Assembly (NCBI GenBank): GCA_000317655.1
Contig: CP003940.1
Span: forward strand, 1,488,001-1,552,000
Direction of reading: 5' to 3'
From: Cyanobacterium stanieri PCC 7202
GTDB taxonomy: Bacteria; Cyanobacteriota; Cyanobacteriia; Cyanobacteriales; Cyanobacteriaceae
DNA length: 64,000 bases
The notes below the pieces were generated by a model. That model did no database searches and was not told where the DNA came from. It saw nothing but the letters and a program-made list of their open reading frames with translations. Both the position numbers and the translations under genes were made by a program. How positions within the stretch are numbered: position 1 is the stretch's first letter; every line of letters begins with the position of its first letter. This document shows positions 24,342 to 33,565 of this stretch, one piece after another.

Positions 24342-25652
24342 ATGTTAACTTACTTTCTCGCCATTATTATTGTCATTGCCAGTTTAAATTTATATTTCAC
24401 TGCTTTTATTCGCCCCAAAATTCACCGTCGAGATGATTTTCTCTGGAGTGCTTTAGGTTTGTTTTATGGTTTGACTTTATGGATTTGTGCAGGAAGAATC
24501 ACTGGCGCCCTTTTACTTTCTCAATTTGCCATTATAACCGTTGCGATCGCCTTTATTTGGGAAAATATGAAGTTAAGAAAGGCATGGTTAACTAACGAAA
24601 ACAATACCCTAGAAGGATTTTCTGTGCTGAGTTTGATTCTCAACACCCTAGGTAAACTATCAAAGTCTCCCAAAAAACAACCCCCTGAAAATGTAATTTC
24701 CAAAGAAGATAAAATAGAGGAAAAAACAACCGAAGAAAATTTCCCTGAAATTACTCCCGAAATTAAAGAAGCCTTGGATAAGGTAGAGGAAGAAGTTGTG
24801 ACTCCCGTAGGGCAAACTGTGGAAGAAGAAGTTTCTGATACCCAAGAAACTATCAAAGAGAATATATCAGAATTAAAAGAAAATATTTCAGAATTAGAGG
24901 ACAAAGTAGAGTCTTTGGCAGAAGATAAAGAGGAAGAGTCTAACTCTATAGTTGCCGAAGAAAAAGAAGAAGCATCACCGCAGAAAAAAGGTTTTCTTGG
25001 TGGTATTTTGGGAGGTATTTTTGGCAAGAAAAAACAGCAAAATATTCCAGTAAAAGAAGTCAAGAATGATGAAGAAGAAATAGAAGATAATTTTGTTGAT
25101 AGTGTCGCAGAAGAAGAAGAAAGCAATGATAACTTTTTTGATGACCATCAAGAATCTCCCGAGGATATTCCCACTGTCGTAGAAGAATCTCCCTCCGATG
25201 AATTGAATTTGACGGAGGCTTCCCCCGATGAAGAAACTGTGTTGGAGGTTTCCCCCGATGCAAACACTGTGTTGGAAGATGAGCAGGACAATGATATTAT
25301 CGCCGATGAAATAGGAGAAGAGATAGAAGATACGGAGGTTGATGTATCTGAAGATGGGGAAATAACCACTGAAGAAAAACAGGATACCCAAGACTCTCCA
25401 GAATCAATCTCGGAATTGGTGGAGGAAGAAATGACTTCTGATAATACTGACTTGGTGGAAGAAGTGGAAGCAGAAATACCCGAGGAGGAAACTATTAACT
25501 CTTTAGATGATTTAACTGATAAGTTGACTCCAGAATCTATGGAAGAAGAAACTTCTGATGTTTTAGATAATGAAAAAGAGGAGGAAAAGTCTGATACAAA
25601 GGAGGATGAAAGTTTTGATGATATTTTAGAAAATTGGGATAAAAAGGATTAA
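24342..25652 (+). CDS. ycf66: Ycf66-family protein with long acidic tail
   Basis: An N-terminal Ycf66 domain (about residues 1-85) with three membrane helices starts MLTYFLAIIIVIASLNLYF and continues FIRPKIHRRDDFLWSALGLFYGL. The family is found in cyanobacteria and some plastids and its role is unknown. A roughly 340-residue tail follows, strongly Glu/Asp-rich and probably disordered, broken once by a basic, glycine-rich stretch QKKGFLGGILGGIFGKKKQ. A duplicated 10-residue unit (SPDEETVLEV, SPDANTVLED) lies in the tail. GTG 24339 and ATG 24342 both fit; ATG is preferred. The tail overlaps comEC by 4 bp. Confidence 0.85.
   Translation: MLTYFLAIIIVIASLNLYFTAFIRPKIHRRDDFLWSALGLFYGLTLWICAGRITGALLLSQFAIITVAIAFIWENMKLRKAWLTNENNTLEGFSVLSLILNTLGKLSKSPKKQPPENVISKEDKIEEKTTEENFPEITPEIKEALDKVEEEVVTPVGQTVEEEVSDTQETIKENISELKENISELEDKVESLAEDKEEESNSIVAEEKEEASPQKKGFLGGILGGIFGKKKQQNIPVKEVKNDEEEIEDNFVDSVAEEEESNDNFFDDHQESPEDIPTVVEESPSDELNLTEASPDEETVLEVSPDANTVLEDEQDNDIIADEIGEEIEDTEVDVSEDGEITTEEKQDTQDSPESISELVEEEMTSDNTDLVEEVEAEIPEEETINSLDDLTDKLTPESMEEETSDVLDNEKEEEKSDTKEDESFDDILENWDKKD
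25215..25274 (+). repeat. Two-copy 30-bp tandem repeat inside ycf66
   Basis: Two adjacent 30-bp units begin at 25215 and 25245, sharing cccccgatg and aactgtgttg-like segments with a few differences. They add a duplicated ten-residue block to the acidic tail. It is an in-frame expansion. Confidence 0.75.
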
Positions 25653-27817
25653 TACAGGGTTTGTTGGTATGGTTTAAAACCTATATCTGGTTGCCATTGA
25701 ATAGTGCTTTGTTGATTTAGAGAATATGTTTTGATATTTTGTGATTGCAATATATCTTCTTTTTCTCTATGAAGAAAGTTGTAATTAATAGCAGTGGATG
25801 GGTTTATTTGTTCGATTTTTTCCATAGATAAATTATTCCCTGACCATATTAAAGTGTCTATTTTACCTAGGGTTGAAATATCTGGGTCAATGATTTCTGA
25901 TGTGTTAACTATCATCCACTTTTTTCCTTTTATTTCCCATGTAATGATGTCTAGGTTATGGGATATAAAATTAAGTTTTATTTGGTTATCTAAGTTATTA
26001 TCTTGATGGTTATAAATGTTCTTGATATTTGTTTTTCGGTTTAAATAATGGAGAGATAAATTATTTTGCTGATTTGCGGCAGCTATAATTAAGTCAATGT
26101 TATTTATTCCTTGATGATTGAGGAAGTTGGTTAGAAGATAATTAAGATTATTTTTTGGGGGCAAATTAATAAGATAGTTTTTAAATTTATTTTCGATAAT
26201 AATAATGGGTTGTGGATTACTTCTAATTAGAGTAACTTGAGTTAAATTTATTCTTTGATAACTAAGAGGAATAATGATTAAAAAAATAATAAAAATTGTT
26301 AATTCTTTCCATCTTTTTTGAAGTTTTTTGTTATAATAAATTGCCATATAAATAGCATAAGTAATTAAAATTACCATAAGAGAAATATTACCCACCGCAA
26401 GGGAAGAAAAAGGTAAATTATTGCTAATTTCTACAATCTTAATCAATAACCATGTAATAGGATACAATATAAGGGAGATCGCACTGGCTATAAGGGGAAA
26501 AAATAAACCAAAAAAACCCGTTATAATTCCTCCTAAACTAACCATAAAAACCAAAGGAGAAACAATAACATTAGTTAAAACACTGTAGAGAGGAAGACGA
26601 TTAAAAATGTAACCCTGTAAAGGTAAAACCCAAATAGTAGCAGATAAAGGTACAGCAATTAGGGCAGCAATATTAGTTGGTAAAAAATTTAAACGAGAAA
26701 TAATAGCAGGGAGAGTGACAATTAAACCAAAAGTTGCCAAAAAACTTAGCTGAAAACCTAAATCCCATATCCACAAAGGATTAATCAATAACAAAATTAA
26801 CCCCGTCAAAAACAAACTGGGCAAAACATTGATTCGGCGATTATCGTCCAGAAGGGCAATTAATACCCCTACCCCCATAAAACTAGCCCTCAACACCGAA
26901 GGATAAAAACCCGTGAGAGTAAGATAAAAAAATAAACTAATTAAGCCGATACTCAAACGCCATCTAGCAGAAAACCTTTTGCTTAACCAGCACACAAAGC
27001 CCAACAACAAAGATACATGAAACCCAGAAGCCGCCAAAACATGAGCTAATCCCGCATCTCGAAAAGAATCTTGAATCTCAAAGGATAAATCTACCCCCCT
27101 ACCACCAATCACCATGGCACTAACTAAAGTACCATAGGGAATATTAAGATTACGTACATGGGTTGTGATTACCCGTTGTCTTAACCAATTTACAGACTGT
27201 TGATAAACATTACCAAATTGATTTAACTCTACTTCGTCTGCGGTGAAACCAGCCCAAATACCTTGTCTTGATAGAAAACTGGCAAAATCAAATCCCCCCG
27301 GTTGACTTGCCACTGGTGGTTGGTATAGCCTCCCTATTAAGGTTATTTCCATGGAAGGAAAGAGGTTAATGGTTTCTAATAAAGGAGCAGTAACATATAA
27401 TTTTCCTTCTACTTTTTCTCCCTCAAATTCTTTTGCTTCGAGGGTAAATCTTGCTCTCTGATTACGATTTACCTGTAAAGGACTGATAATTTTCCCTCTT
27501 ACTCTGAGGGTATTATCAAAACTATTTTCTATCTGGTTTAATTGATAGCTTATATCAAGATTGGAGGGTTTTGGCAGTCTCCATTGGTAGTAATAGTAAC
27601 TACTAATAATGATCAAACCAGCCATTAACCACCATATTTTGGAGGGGGCAAAATGCCATTTTAAGGGTATGCTAAAAGCGATGATGATACTAATTACAAC
27701 AACCCCTAAAATGAGTAATATTTCCTTACTCGGAATAATACTTAATCCTGTTAATAATAAGCCGATAACATAGGATATGATCAGCAAATATATTTTATAA
27801 CTATTTCGATTAAGCAT
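25649..27817 (-). CDS. comEC: ComEC/Rec2-family DNA uptake channel
   Basis: A 722-aa polytopic membrane protein. ComEC forms the inner-membrane pore for single-stranded DNA in natural transformation. About ten hydrophobic helices lie between residues 10-70 and 220-505. An OB-like soluble DUF4131 part (about 80-190) contains RGKIISPLQVNRNQRARFTLEAKEF, and the competence domain includes AGLAHVLAASGFHVSLLLGF near 250. The C-terminal 200 residues sit where other ComECs have a metallo-beta-lactamase domain, but no HxHxDH motif is visible, so nuclease activity of that part is doubtful. It is convergent with ycf66. Confidence 0.9.
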   Translation of the reverse strand: MLNRNSYKIYLLIISYVIGLLLTGLSIIPSKEILLILGVVVISIIIAFSIPLKWHFAPSKIWWLMAGLIIISSYYYYQWRLPKPSNLDISYQLNQIENSFDNTLRVRGKIISPLQVNRNQRARFTLEAKEFEGEKVEGKLYVTAPLLETINLFPSMEITLIGRLYQPPVASQPGGFDFASFLSRQGIWAGFTADEVELNQFGNVYQQSVNWLRQRVITTHVRNLNIPYGTLVSAMVIGGRGVDLSFEIQDSFRDAGLAHVLAASGFHVSLLLGFVCWLSKRFSARWRLSIGLISLFFYLTLTGFYPSVLRASFMGVGVLIALLDDNRRINVLPSLFLTGLILLLINPLWIWDLGFQLSFLATFGLIVTLPAIISRLNFLPTNIAALIAVPLSATIWVLPLQGYIFNRLPLYSVLTNVIVSPLVFMVSLGGIITGFFGLFFPLIASAISLILYPITWLLIKIVEISNNLPFSSLAVGNISLMVILITYAIYMAIYYNKKLQKRWKELTIFIIFLIIIPLSYQRINLTQVTLIRSNPQPIIIIENKFKNYLINLPPKNNLNYLLTNFLNHQGINNIDLIIAAANQQNNLSLHYLNRKTNIKNIYNHQDNNLDNQIKLNFISHNLDIITWEIKGKKWMIVNTSEIIDPDISTLGKIDTLIWSGNNLSMEKIEQINPSTAINYNFLHREKEDILQSQNIKTYSLNQQSTIQWQPDIGFKPYQQTLY

Positions 27818-27882
27818 TTTGAGGTTATCTCAGTTATATCATCTTTAGATTACCTTAATTGTAAGGGCGATCGCACTAATAA

Positions 27883-28752
27883 CTATGAATAGGAACCCCT
27901 ATAAATTCTTTCTGCCTGTTCAGGAGAAAGACGATTAGAACGAGGATAGTTTTCCGCAAAAGCAGGAGCAGGGGGTTTATTGGTTTCCTGCAATTTTTCA
28001 GTCATTTGTGAAGAATTGAGGTTATTCTGGCTAACACGGGAATTATTAATAGTTTGACCTACAGAATTATTAGGCAAGGTACGATGATAATTAGTCGGTT
28101 TTAGATCATAAATAAATTCTGGGGGAGCGTTTCTCGTTTCTAAATCTACAAAATCGTGACTGACAGGATCATAAGCAAATACATCCCCCGATTCAATATT
28201 ATAAACCCAAGCATGAAGAGCCAATTTACCTTGATATAATTTACTCCTGATGACAGGGTAGGTGGCAAGGTTTTCTAATTGGGTGAGAACATTTTCGGCG
28301 ATCGCAATGGGTAAAACTTCCTCATTAGAAAGATGACTATAATTATCCTTAAGAAGACGACGAGTCGCCTCTGCCTGTTTTAACCATTCATAAACCAGAG
28401 GCATTTGTTCCTCTAACTTAGACATTTTTAATAAACCTTTCATCGCCCCACAATGGGAATGTCCACAAACAATAACATGCTCAATGCCAAGCGCCGTAAT
28501 AGCATATTCAATAGATGCCCCTTCTCCACCATTGGTGGCACCGTAGGGAGGCACTATATTCCCTGCGTTACGAATTACAAATAAATCGCCGACATCTGCT
28601 TGGGTAATAAGATTGGGGTCAATACGAGAATCAGAACAAGTAATAAAAAGAATACGGGGATGTTGTCCATGGGAAAGTTTTTCAAATAGTTCTTTGTGGC
28701 TTTCAAAATAACCAGCATGAAAGCGATGTAATCCTTCTATTAGCTTTTTCAT
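27883..28752 (-). CDS. ccaA: Beta-type carbonic anhydrase (carboxysomal CcaA type)
   Basis: Interconverts bicarbonate and CO2; in beta-carboxysomes it supplies CO2 to RuBisCO. The 289-aa protein has the zinc ligands Cys39 (ITCSDSRIDP, with Asp41), His98 and Cys101 (VCGHSHCGAMKG), and RNAGNIVPPYG near 61-71. The C-terminal extension beyond the catalytic core (about 200-289, Asn/Ser/Pro-rich) is of the kind linked to carboxysome recruitment in CcaA. No ccm genes are adjacent. It is divergent from ndhI across about 210 bp in which I see only weak promoter-like AT sequence. Confidence 0.93.
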   Translation of the reverse strand: MKKLIEGLHRFHAGYFESHKELFEKLSHGQHPRILFITCSDSRIDPNLITQADVGDLFVIRNAGNIVPPYGATNGGEGASIEYAITALGIEHVIVCGHSHCGAMKGLLKMSKLEEQMPLVYEWLKQAEATRRLLKDNYSHLSNEEVLPIAIAENVLTQLENLATYPVIRSKLYQGKLALHAWVYNIESGDVFAYDPVSHDFVDLETRNAPPEFIYDLKPTNYHRTLPNNSVGQTINNSRVSQNNLNSSQMTEKLQETNKPPAPAFAENYPRSNRLSPEQAERIYRGSYS

Positions 28753-28963
28753 GGTTTCTCTTTATACTATGCTCTGATGTCTTTTATTCAATTCTGATGA
28801 CCGAGTCTGATTATACCTTACCAAGGGAAACCGAACAATTTACGAATACTAAGGAGAGCGATAACATTTACTTAACTCAAACTGAGGTTAATTTTAAAAA
28901 GATACCGTTTTCTGACTTCCCTTTTTGATAAAATAGACCCAAATAGCACTTATTGAACAGACT

Positions 28964-29500
28964 ATGTTTAAATTTCTCAAACAAGTAACCGATTACGCCA
29001 AAGGAAGTGTAGAAGCCGCCAAATATATAGGACAAGGATTCTCTGTAACCTTCGACCACATGAAAAGGCGCCCTGTTACCGTACAATACCCCTACGAAAA
29101 ACTTATCCCCTCCGAAAGATACAGAGGCAGAATTCACTTTGAATTTGATAAATGTATCTCCTGTGAAGTCTGTGTGCGTGTCTGCCCCATCAATCTTCCC
29201 GTAGTCGATTGGGAATTTAACAAAGAAGTCAAGAAAAAAGAACTAAAACACTACAGCATCGACTTCGGAGTATGTATCTTTTGCGGTAACTGTGTAGAAT
29301 ATTGTCCCACCAATTGCCTCTCCATGACCGAAGAATATGAACTGGCAGCCTATGATCGCCATGAACTAAACTACGACAATGTAGCCCTAGGACGCTTACC
29401 CACCAAAGTCACTGAAGATCCCATGGTAACACCCCTCAAGGAACTAGGATACCTTCCCAAAGGAGTCACTGAACCCCATGAATTATCCAAAAAAAAATAA
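28964..29500 (+). CDS. ndhI: NAD(P)H dehydrogenase (NDH-1) subunit I
   Basis: Iron-sulfur subunit of the peripheral arm of cyanobacterial NDH-1, which reduces plastoquinone from ferredoxin in cyclic and respiratory electron flow. The 178-aa protein carries two 4Fe-4S motifs, [12 protein letters not shown] near residues 64-75 and [12 protein letters not shown] near 103-114. It starts the ndhI-ndhG-ndhE group on the plus strand. The usual upstream ndhA is absent here; ccaA lies upstream on the other strand instead. Confidence 0.96.
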   Translation: MFKFLKQVTDYAKGSVEAAKYIGQGFSVTFDHMKRRPVTVQYPYEKLIPSERYRGRIHFEFDKCISCEVCVRVCPINLPVVDWEFNKEVKKKELKHYSIDFGVCIFCGNCVEYCPTNCLSMTEEYELAAYDRHELNYDNVALGRLPTKVTEDPMVTPLKELGYLPKGVTEPHELSKKK

Positions 29501-29562
29501 ATTAGTCATAAGATAATCTAAAATTTGAGCCATAACCATAAAAAAAGGAGAAATCAAAAACA

Positions 29563-30168
29563 GTGGAAATATCACAAGGAGTTCAGTTCGTTACCTTTGT
29601 CATTCTTGGGGCCATGATGATTGTTTCAGCCCTAGGAGTAGTTTTATTAGAAAACATCGTTTATTCTGCCTTCCTTTTAGGAGGAGTTTTTATAAGTATT
29701 TCAGGATTTTACCTACTCCTAAATGCCGACTTCGTCGCCGCCGCCCAAATCCTCGTCTATGTCGGTGCCATTAACGTTTTAATTTTATTTGCCATTATGT
29801 TGGTAAACAAAACCGAAAACTTCGCCGAAATCAAAGGTAGATGGATTCGCAAAGTATCCACCGCTGTGGTTTGTGCTGGGTTATTCGGCTTACTTAGCAC
29901 CATGATTTTATCCACCTCATGGGATTTATCCACCATTTCCGCCTCAGTAATCGAAAATACCAGCATAGAACTAGGAAAACACCTCTTTAGCGACTTTTTG
30001 CTTCCCTTTGAAATTGCTTCCGTGTTACTACTTATTGCCATGGTTGGGGCGATTATCCTTGCCAGAAGAGACTTTATTCCCTCCGCCACCAAAACCAGCG
30101 ATGGTTTTACCACTTCCCTCACCCTTCCCGAGCAACCAAGGGAATTAGTTTCCGCCGACGATAAATAA
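29563..30168 (+). CDS. ndhG: NAD(P)H dehydrogenase (NDH-1) subunit 6
   Basis: Membrane-arm subunit of NDH-1 (NuoJ/ND6 family) with five hydrophobic helices in 201 aa. Helix three contains the family segment [26 protein letters not shown] near residues 52-78, which includes the pi-bulge region important for coupling. GTG 29563 is the start, with AAGGAG twelve bases upstream. It lies 62 bp after ndhI and 23 bp before ndhE, so one transcript is likely. Confidence 0.95.
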   Translation: MEISQGVQFVTFVILGAMMIVSALGVVLLENIVYSAFLLGGVFISISGFYLLLNADFVAAAQILVYVGAINVLILFAIMLVNKTENFAEIKGRWIRKVSTAVVCAGLFGLLSTMILSTSWDLSTISASVIENTSIELGKHLFSDFLLPFEIASVLLLIAMVGAIILARRDFIPSATKTSDGFTTSLTLPEQPRELVSADDK

Positions 30169-30191
30169 AATCATCAACATTACCTAATATT

Positions 30192-30503
30192 ATGGAATTA
30201 CAATTACAATACTTTTTATTATTAGCCGCCGCTTTATTTTGTATTGGCATTTATGGACTAATTACCAGCCGTAACGCTGTACGAGTGTTAATGTCCATTG
30301 AGTTGTTACTCAACTCCGTTAATCTTAATTTGATGGGCTTTTCCAATTACTTAGATCCCGATAATATTAGGGGGCAAGTATTTGCTATTTTTGTTATTAC
30401 CATTGCTGCAGCCGAAGCTGCCGTAGGTTTAGCGATTATTTTAGCTATTTATCGTAACCGTGACACCATTGATATGGAGAAATTTAACCTACTTAAATGG
30501 TAA
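30192..30503 (+). CDS. ndhE: NAD(P)H dehydrogenase (NDH-1) subunit 4L
   Basis: Small membrane-arm subunit (NuoK/ND4L family) of NDH-1 with three helices in 103 aa. The conserved carboxylates needed for proton translocation are visible in [19 protein letters not shown] (Glu near residue 38) and [19 protein letters not shown] (Glu near 75). It is last of the ndhI-ndhG-ndhE group. A GC-rich palindrome follows at 30543-30559, before the dndD-like gene. Confidence 0.95.
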   Translation: MELQLQYFLLLAAALFCIGIYGLITSRNAVRVLMSIELLLNSVNLNLMGFSNYLDPDNIRGQVFAIFVITIAAAEAAVGLAIILAIYRNRDTIDMEKFNLLKW

Positions 30504-30542
30504 ATGGTCATTGACATGATCCACAAATCAACGGCAATATAT

Positions 30543-30559
30543 GGTGGGCAATGCCCACC
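30543..30559. repeat. 17-bp palindrome ggtgggcaatgcccacc
   Basis: A perfect seven-base inverted repeat (GGTGGGC/GCCCACC) around aat, ending 25 bp before the dndD-like ATG. A close relative, ggtgggcattgcctacc, occurs at 52943-52959, and a half-copy gggtgggcaat at 59333. It belongs to the family of interspersed GGGCAAT repeats in this genome. No T tract follows. Confidence 0.65.
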
Positions 30560-30583
30560 CTTCCTATTTATTACTCCTCAATA

Positions 30584-32563
30584 ATGATTTTTAAAGAGTT
30601 AATTTTAGAAAATTTTGGACCTTATCAAGGCAAAAATATTATTAATCTCACTCCTCAAACTGATCAAAATAACGCTTCAATCATTTTAATTGGTGGTATG
30701 AATGGAGGTGGTAAAACAACTTTAATTGATAGTATTAAATTAGCTTTGTATGGACGTAGGGCAGAGTGTTCTACCCGTAAAAACTTGAGTTATAATGATT
30801 TTTTGTTGGAATCTATTAATCGTAGTGCTAAAATTACCGATACAACGAAAATAGAGCTAACTTTTGAACATATTATTAATGATCAATGGATTGAGTTAAA
30901 AATAATTCGCCATTGGCAAAGTAATGTAAAAGATGGTAAAGATAATTTGATTATTCTTGAGGGGGAATTTCCTGATCTTAATTGGACAGAAAATTGGGAC
31001 GAATATGTTGAGGATATTTTACCTTTGGGTATTTCTAATTTGTTTCTTTTTGATGGAGAACAAGTGAAAGAGTTAGCCGAACAAGATATTCCTAATCCTT
31101 CGGTAGTTGGTGCTATGCGTTCTTTATTGGGCTTAGAATTGGCTGATAAATTGGCTGGTGATTTACAAATTTTGGTTAGTCGTAAAAAGAAGAGTTTAGA
31201 AAATAGTAAAGAGCAAAAAGATTTAATTAATCTTGAACAAGATTTAAAGGTTTTACAAAAGGACAAAACAATTGTGATAGAGGAGTTAAAGGAAGCCGAA
31301 AAGACATTAAAATCTGGTCAAAAAAAATACCGTCTAGCTTCCGAAAGTTTGCGTATTGAGGGAGGAAAAATTGCCGAAAGAAAATATCAATTAAAACAAA
31401 AGATTGATTATTTAAATAAAGAAATAAGTGCGGTTCGAGATAAATTAAGGGTTTTCTTTGCTCAATATTTACCTTTAGGATTGATTCAAAATCAACTACT
31501 GATTATTAAAAATCAATTGATCAAGGAACAAAGGGTGAATAAGATCAAAAGTGCTTATGATATTTTGGATCAGAAGGATAAAAAATTGTTGGATTATTTA
31601 GGTGATTTATCTGTCAGTGAGGATGATTATCAAAAGATTGGTGATTTTTTACAGATAGAAAATAATAGTTTGTGGGATGAGGTAAAAGATATTTCCCTTT
31701 ATCTACAGGGGGAGGAAAAGGAGTTAAATTATTTGGATAATATTCTTTCTTATTCCCTGCCCCATGAGCAAAAACAAACCCTAGAATATGTTGAGCAGTT
31801 GGCAGTCCTCGAACAGGAATTGATCAATGCGGAGGTAATGTCTGTTAATGTGGATGCTCCGAAAACTTATCAAAGATTGGAGGAGGATTATCATGAAAAA
31901 GAGCAGGTGGTTGTGGATGCGAAAGCGGAGTTGACAAGATTACAAAAAAAATTGGAAGCCGTTGAACGGGATATAAAATCCAAGTTAAAAGAATTGGGGC
32001 AATATAGCGATCGCAAAATAGAGGATTTACAGGGTGATCATTTGCTAAATTCAATGCCAAGGGTAGAAAAAACCCTCAAACTTTTTAAGGAAAAATTGAC
32101 CCTCAGAAAGTTAAATAAGTTAGAAAATGAAGTAACAAGCTGTTTTCGTTATCTTTTACATAAGTCTAATTTTGTGGCTAAAGTAGTGATCAATACTGAT
32201 AATTTTGCCCTTAATTTATACGATGATTTAGGTAATTTAATTACTAAAAATAGACTATCCGCTGGAGAAAAACAGTTATTGGCGATCGCCCTTTTATGGG
32301 GATTAGCGAGGGTATCAGGAAGACAACTCCCCATTGTCATTGATACACCCCTAGGAAGACTAGATTCTAGCCATCGTCACAATTTATTAGAACGCTATTT
32401 TCCCACGGCATCCCATCAAGTAGTCTTATTATCCACCGACACAGAAATCGGAGAACCAGAATTAAAGCAATTGCATCAACAAAATGTAATCGCTAGGGAA
32501 TATTTATTGGATTATGACTCAGAAAAAAATCAAACTACTGTTAAATCTGGATATTTTTATTAA
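30584..32563 (+). CDS. dndD: DndD-like SMC/Rad50-type ATPase (DNA phosphorothioation)
   Basis: A 659-aa coiled-coil ATPase from ATG 30584; the frame is open from 30551, but IFKELILENFGPYQGKN is the family start. DndD works with DndC and DndE in placing sulfur in the DNA backbone. Walker A is GGMNGGGKTT at residues 37-46, followed by the DndD-like RAECSTRKNLSYNDFL. A long charged coiled coil spans about 190-545, and the C-terminal lobe has the ABC signature LSAGEKQLLAIALLWG and Walker B LPIVIDTPLGRLDSSHR. No dndB, dndC or dndE is in the window. A different SMC-like recombination ATPase is possible but less likely. Confidence 0.78.
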   Translation: MIFKELILENFGPYQGKNIINLTPQTDQNNASIILIGGMNGGGKTTLIDSIKLALYGRRAECSTRKNLSYNDFLLESINRSAKITDTTKIELTFEHIINDQWIELKIIRHWQSNVKDGKDNLIILEGEFPDLNWTENWDEYVEDILPLGISNLFLFDGEQVKELAEQDIPNPSVVGAMRSLLGLELADKLAGDLQILVSRKKKSLENSKEQKDLINLEQDLKVLQKDKTIVIEELKEAEKTLKSGQKKYRLASESLRIEGGKIAERKYQLKQKIDYLNKEISAVRDKLRVFFAQYLPLGLIQNQLLIIKNQLIKEQRVNKIKSAYDILDQKDKKLLDYLGDLSVSEDDYQKIGDFLQIENNSLWDEVKDISLYLQGEEKELNYLDNILSYSLPHEQKQTLEYVEQLAVLEQELINAEVMSVNVDAPKTYQRLEEDYHEKEQVVVDAKAELTRLQKKLEAVERDIKSKLKELGQYSDRKIEDLQGDHLLNSMPRVEKTLKLFKEKLTLRKLNKLENEVTSCFRYLLHKSNFVAKVVINTDNFALNLYDDLGNLITKNRLSAGEKQLLAIALLWGLARVSGRQLPIVIDTPLGRLDSSHRHNLLERYFPTASHQVVLLSTDTEIGEPELKQLHQQNVIAREYLLDYDSEKNQTTVKSGYFY

Positions 32564-33553
32564 TTAATTTGTATTACCAAAAAGTTCTAAAGTTTTTTTA
32601 TAAAAAGTACGATTTGCTTGACGATATTCGTCTAATATATGAGGATAAGTAGGACATTCATTGATTAAATCTTCCCAGTTATCCGTAGAACAAAAAAGAT
32701 AATTACCATACCTAAATTCTAAATTAATCTTATTTAAAAAAGTAGTTTTAAAAGGTCTAAATTTTATCCCTGATTTTTTCCATCGAACAACGGAATATAA
32801 ATATGGAGAATGTTTTAAAGTGACAAATTTCGTACTGAAGGGAAAAGCAATTACTTTCCTACCTAATAAAGTACCCCAATAAGCACCATGATAAGAACTT
32901 GTAATAATGGTTTCTCCAGAACCTAAAAAATCTAAAACCTGTTCCAAATTTTGAGTATCATGGGTCATACGAGGTAAATTACCTATCTTTACCTGATATT
33001 TACGATGGGAAAAAACCACAACATCGTGTTTTATTTCCCTTTTACGGTCAAATGCCGGGTGCATACAACTAGCACAAGGCAACCAATCATAATTAAACCC
33101 TGTATCTCGAATACCAATTAAATCAAAATATTTTAAATAAGATAGATAATCAAATTTATTTTTATCTTGTTCTAAATTTTCTAATAAAGTTTGTCCATTT
33201 TTACCACCAGCCGAGTATATTTGCTGTCCTACTCCCCAACTAACCCAATTACCGTTGAAAAGAGATTTTAAATTTTCCATGGCTTTAAAACTACCTAAAA
33301 AAGGGTTAAAAAGAAGTCCACCTCCACCCACAATCAGATGATATTTAACTTTTCCTGCATTTTGTTTAATTTCTTCAAGGGTAATAGAACCACCAAAGCC
33401 ACTTTTTGGCTCAGTAAAATTTGGATCAATTGACCTAATATCAAGGGTTTCTACGGGATAGTTAAATTTGAAATAATGTAGTGGTGATGATGCTAAATCA
33501 CCAATATTTCTGGAATCAACAACATGAGCATTAATAATAACTGTTTTCATCAC
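32564..33553 (-). CDS. Polysaccharide pyruvyltransferase-family protein
   Basis: A 329-aa protein of the family that transfers pyruvate from PEP onto sugar residues of surface polysaccharides, or a related transferase. Visible are INAHVVDSRNIGDLASSP at the N-terminus, the glycine-rich HLIVGGGGLLFNPFLGSF near residues 72-90, and TSSYHGAYWGTLLGRKVIAFPFSTKF near 217-242, the conserved SxHGA-like block. Several Cys lie mid-protein (PCASCMHP). It is the last gene of the nine-gene acyl/glycan cluster, 12 bp after the HTTM gene, and ends one base from the convergent dndD stop. Confidence 0.8.
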   Translation of the reverse strand: MMKTVIINAHVVDSRNIGDLASSPLHYFKFNYPVETLDIRSIDPNFTEPKSGFGGSITLEEIKQNAGKVKYHLIVGGGGLLFNPFLGSFKAMENLKSLFNGNWVSWGVGQQIYSAGGKNGQTLLENLEQDKNKFDYLSYLKYFDLIGIRDTGFNYDWLPCASCMHPAFDRKREIKHDVVVFSHRKYQVKIGNLPRMTHDTQNLEQVLDFLGSGETIITSSYHGAYWGTLLGRKVIAFPFSTKFVTLKHSPYLYSVVRWKKSGIKFRPFKTTFLNKINLEFRYGNYLFCSTDNWEDLINECPTYPHILDEYRQANRTFYKKTLELFGNTN

Positions 33554-33565
33554 ATTTTTAATTAA

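Noticed and set aside
24521-25391. Long reverse-strand frames (up to 201 aa) opposite ycf66
   Set aside because: They are Ser-rich or Phe/Ile-rich shadows of the acidic GAA/GAT-rich ycf66 tail, with no start signals or domain pattern.
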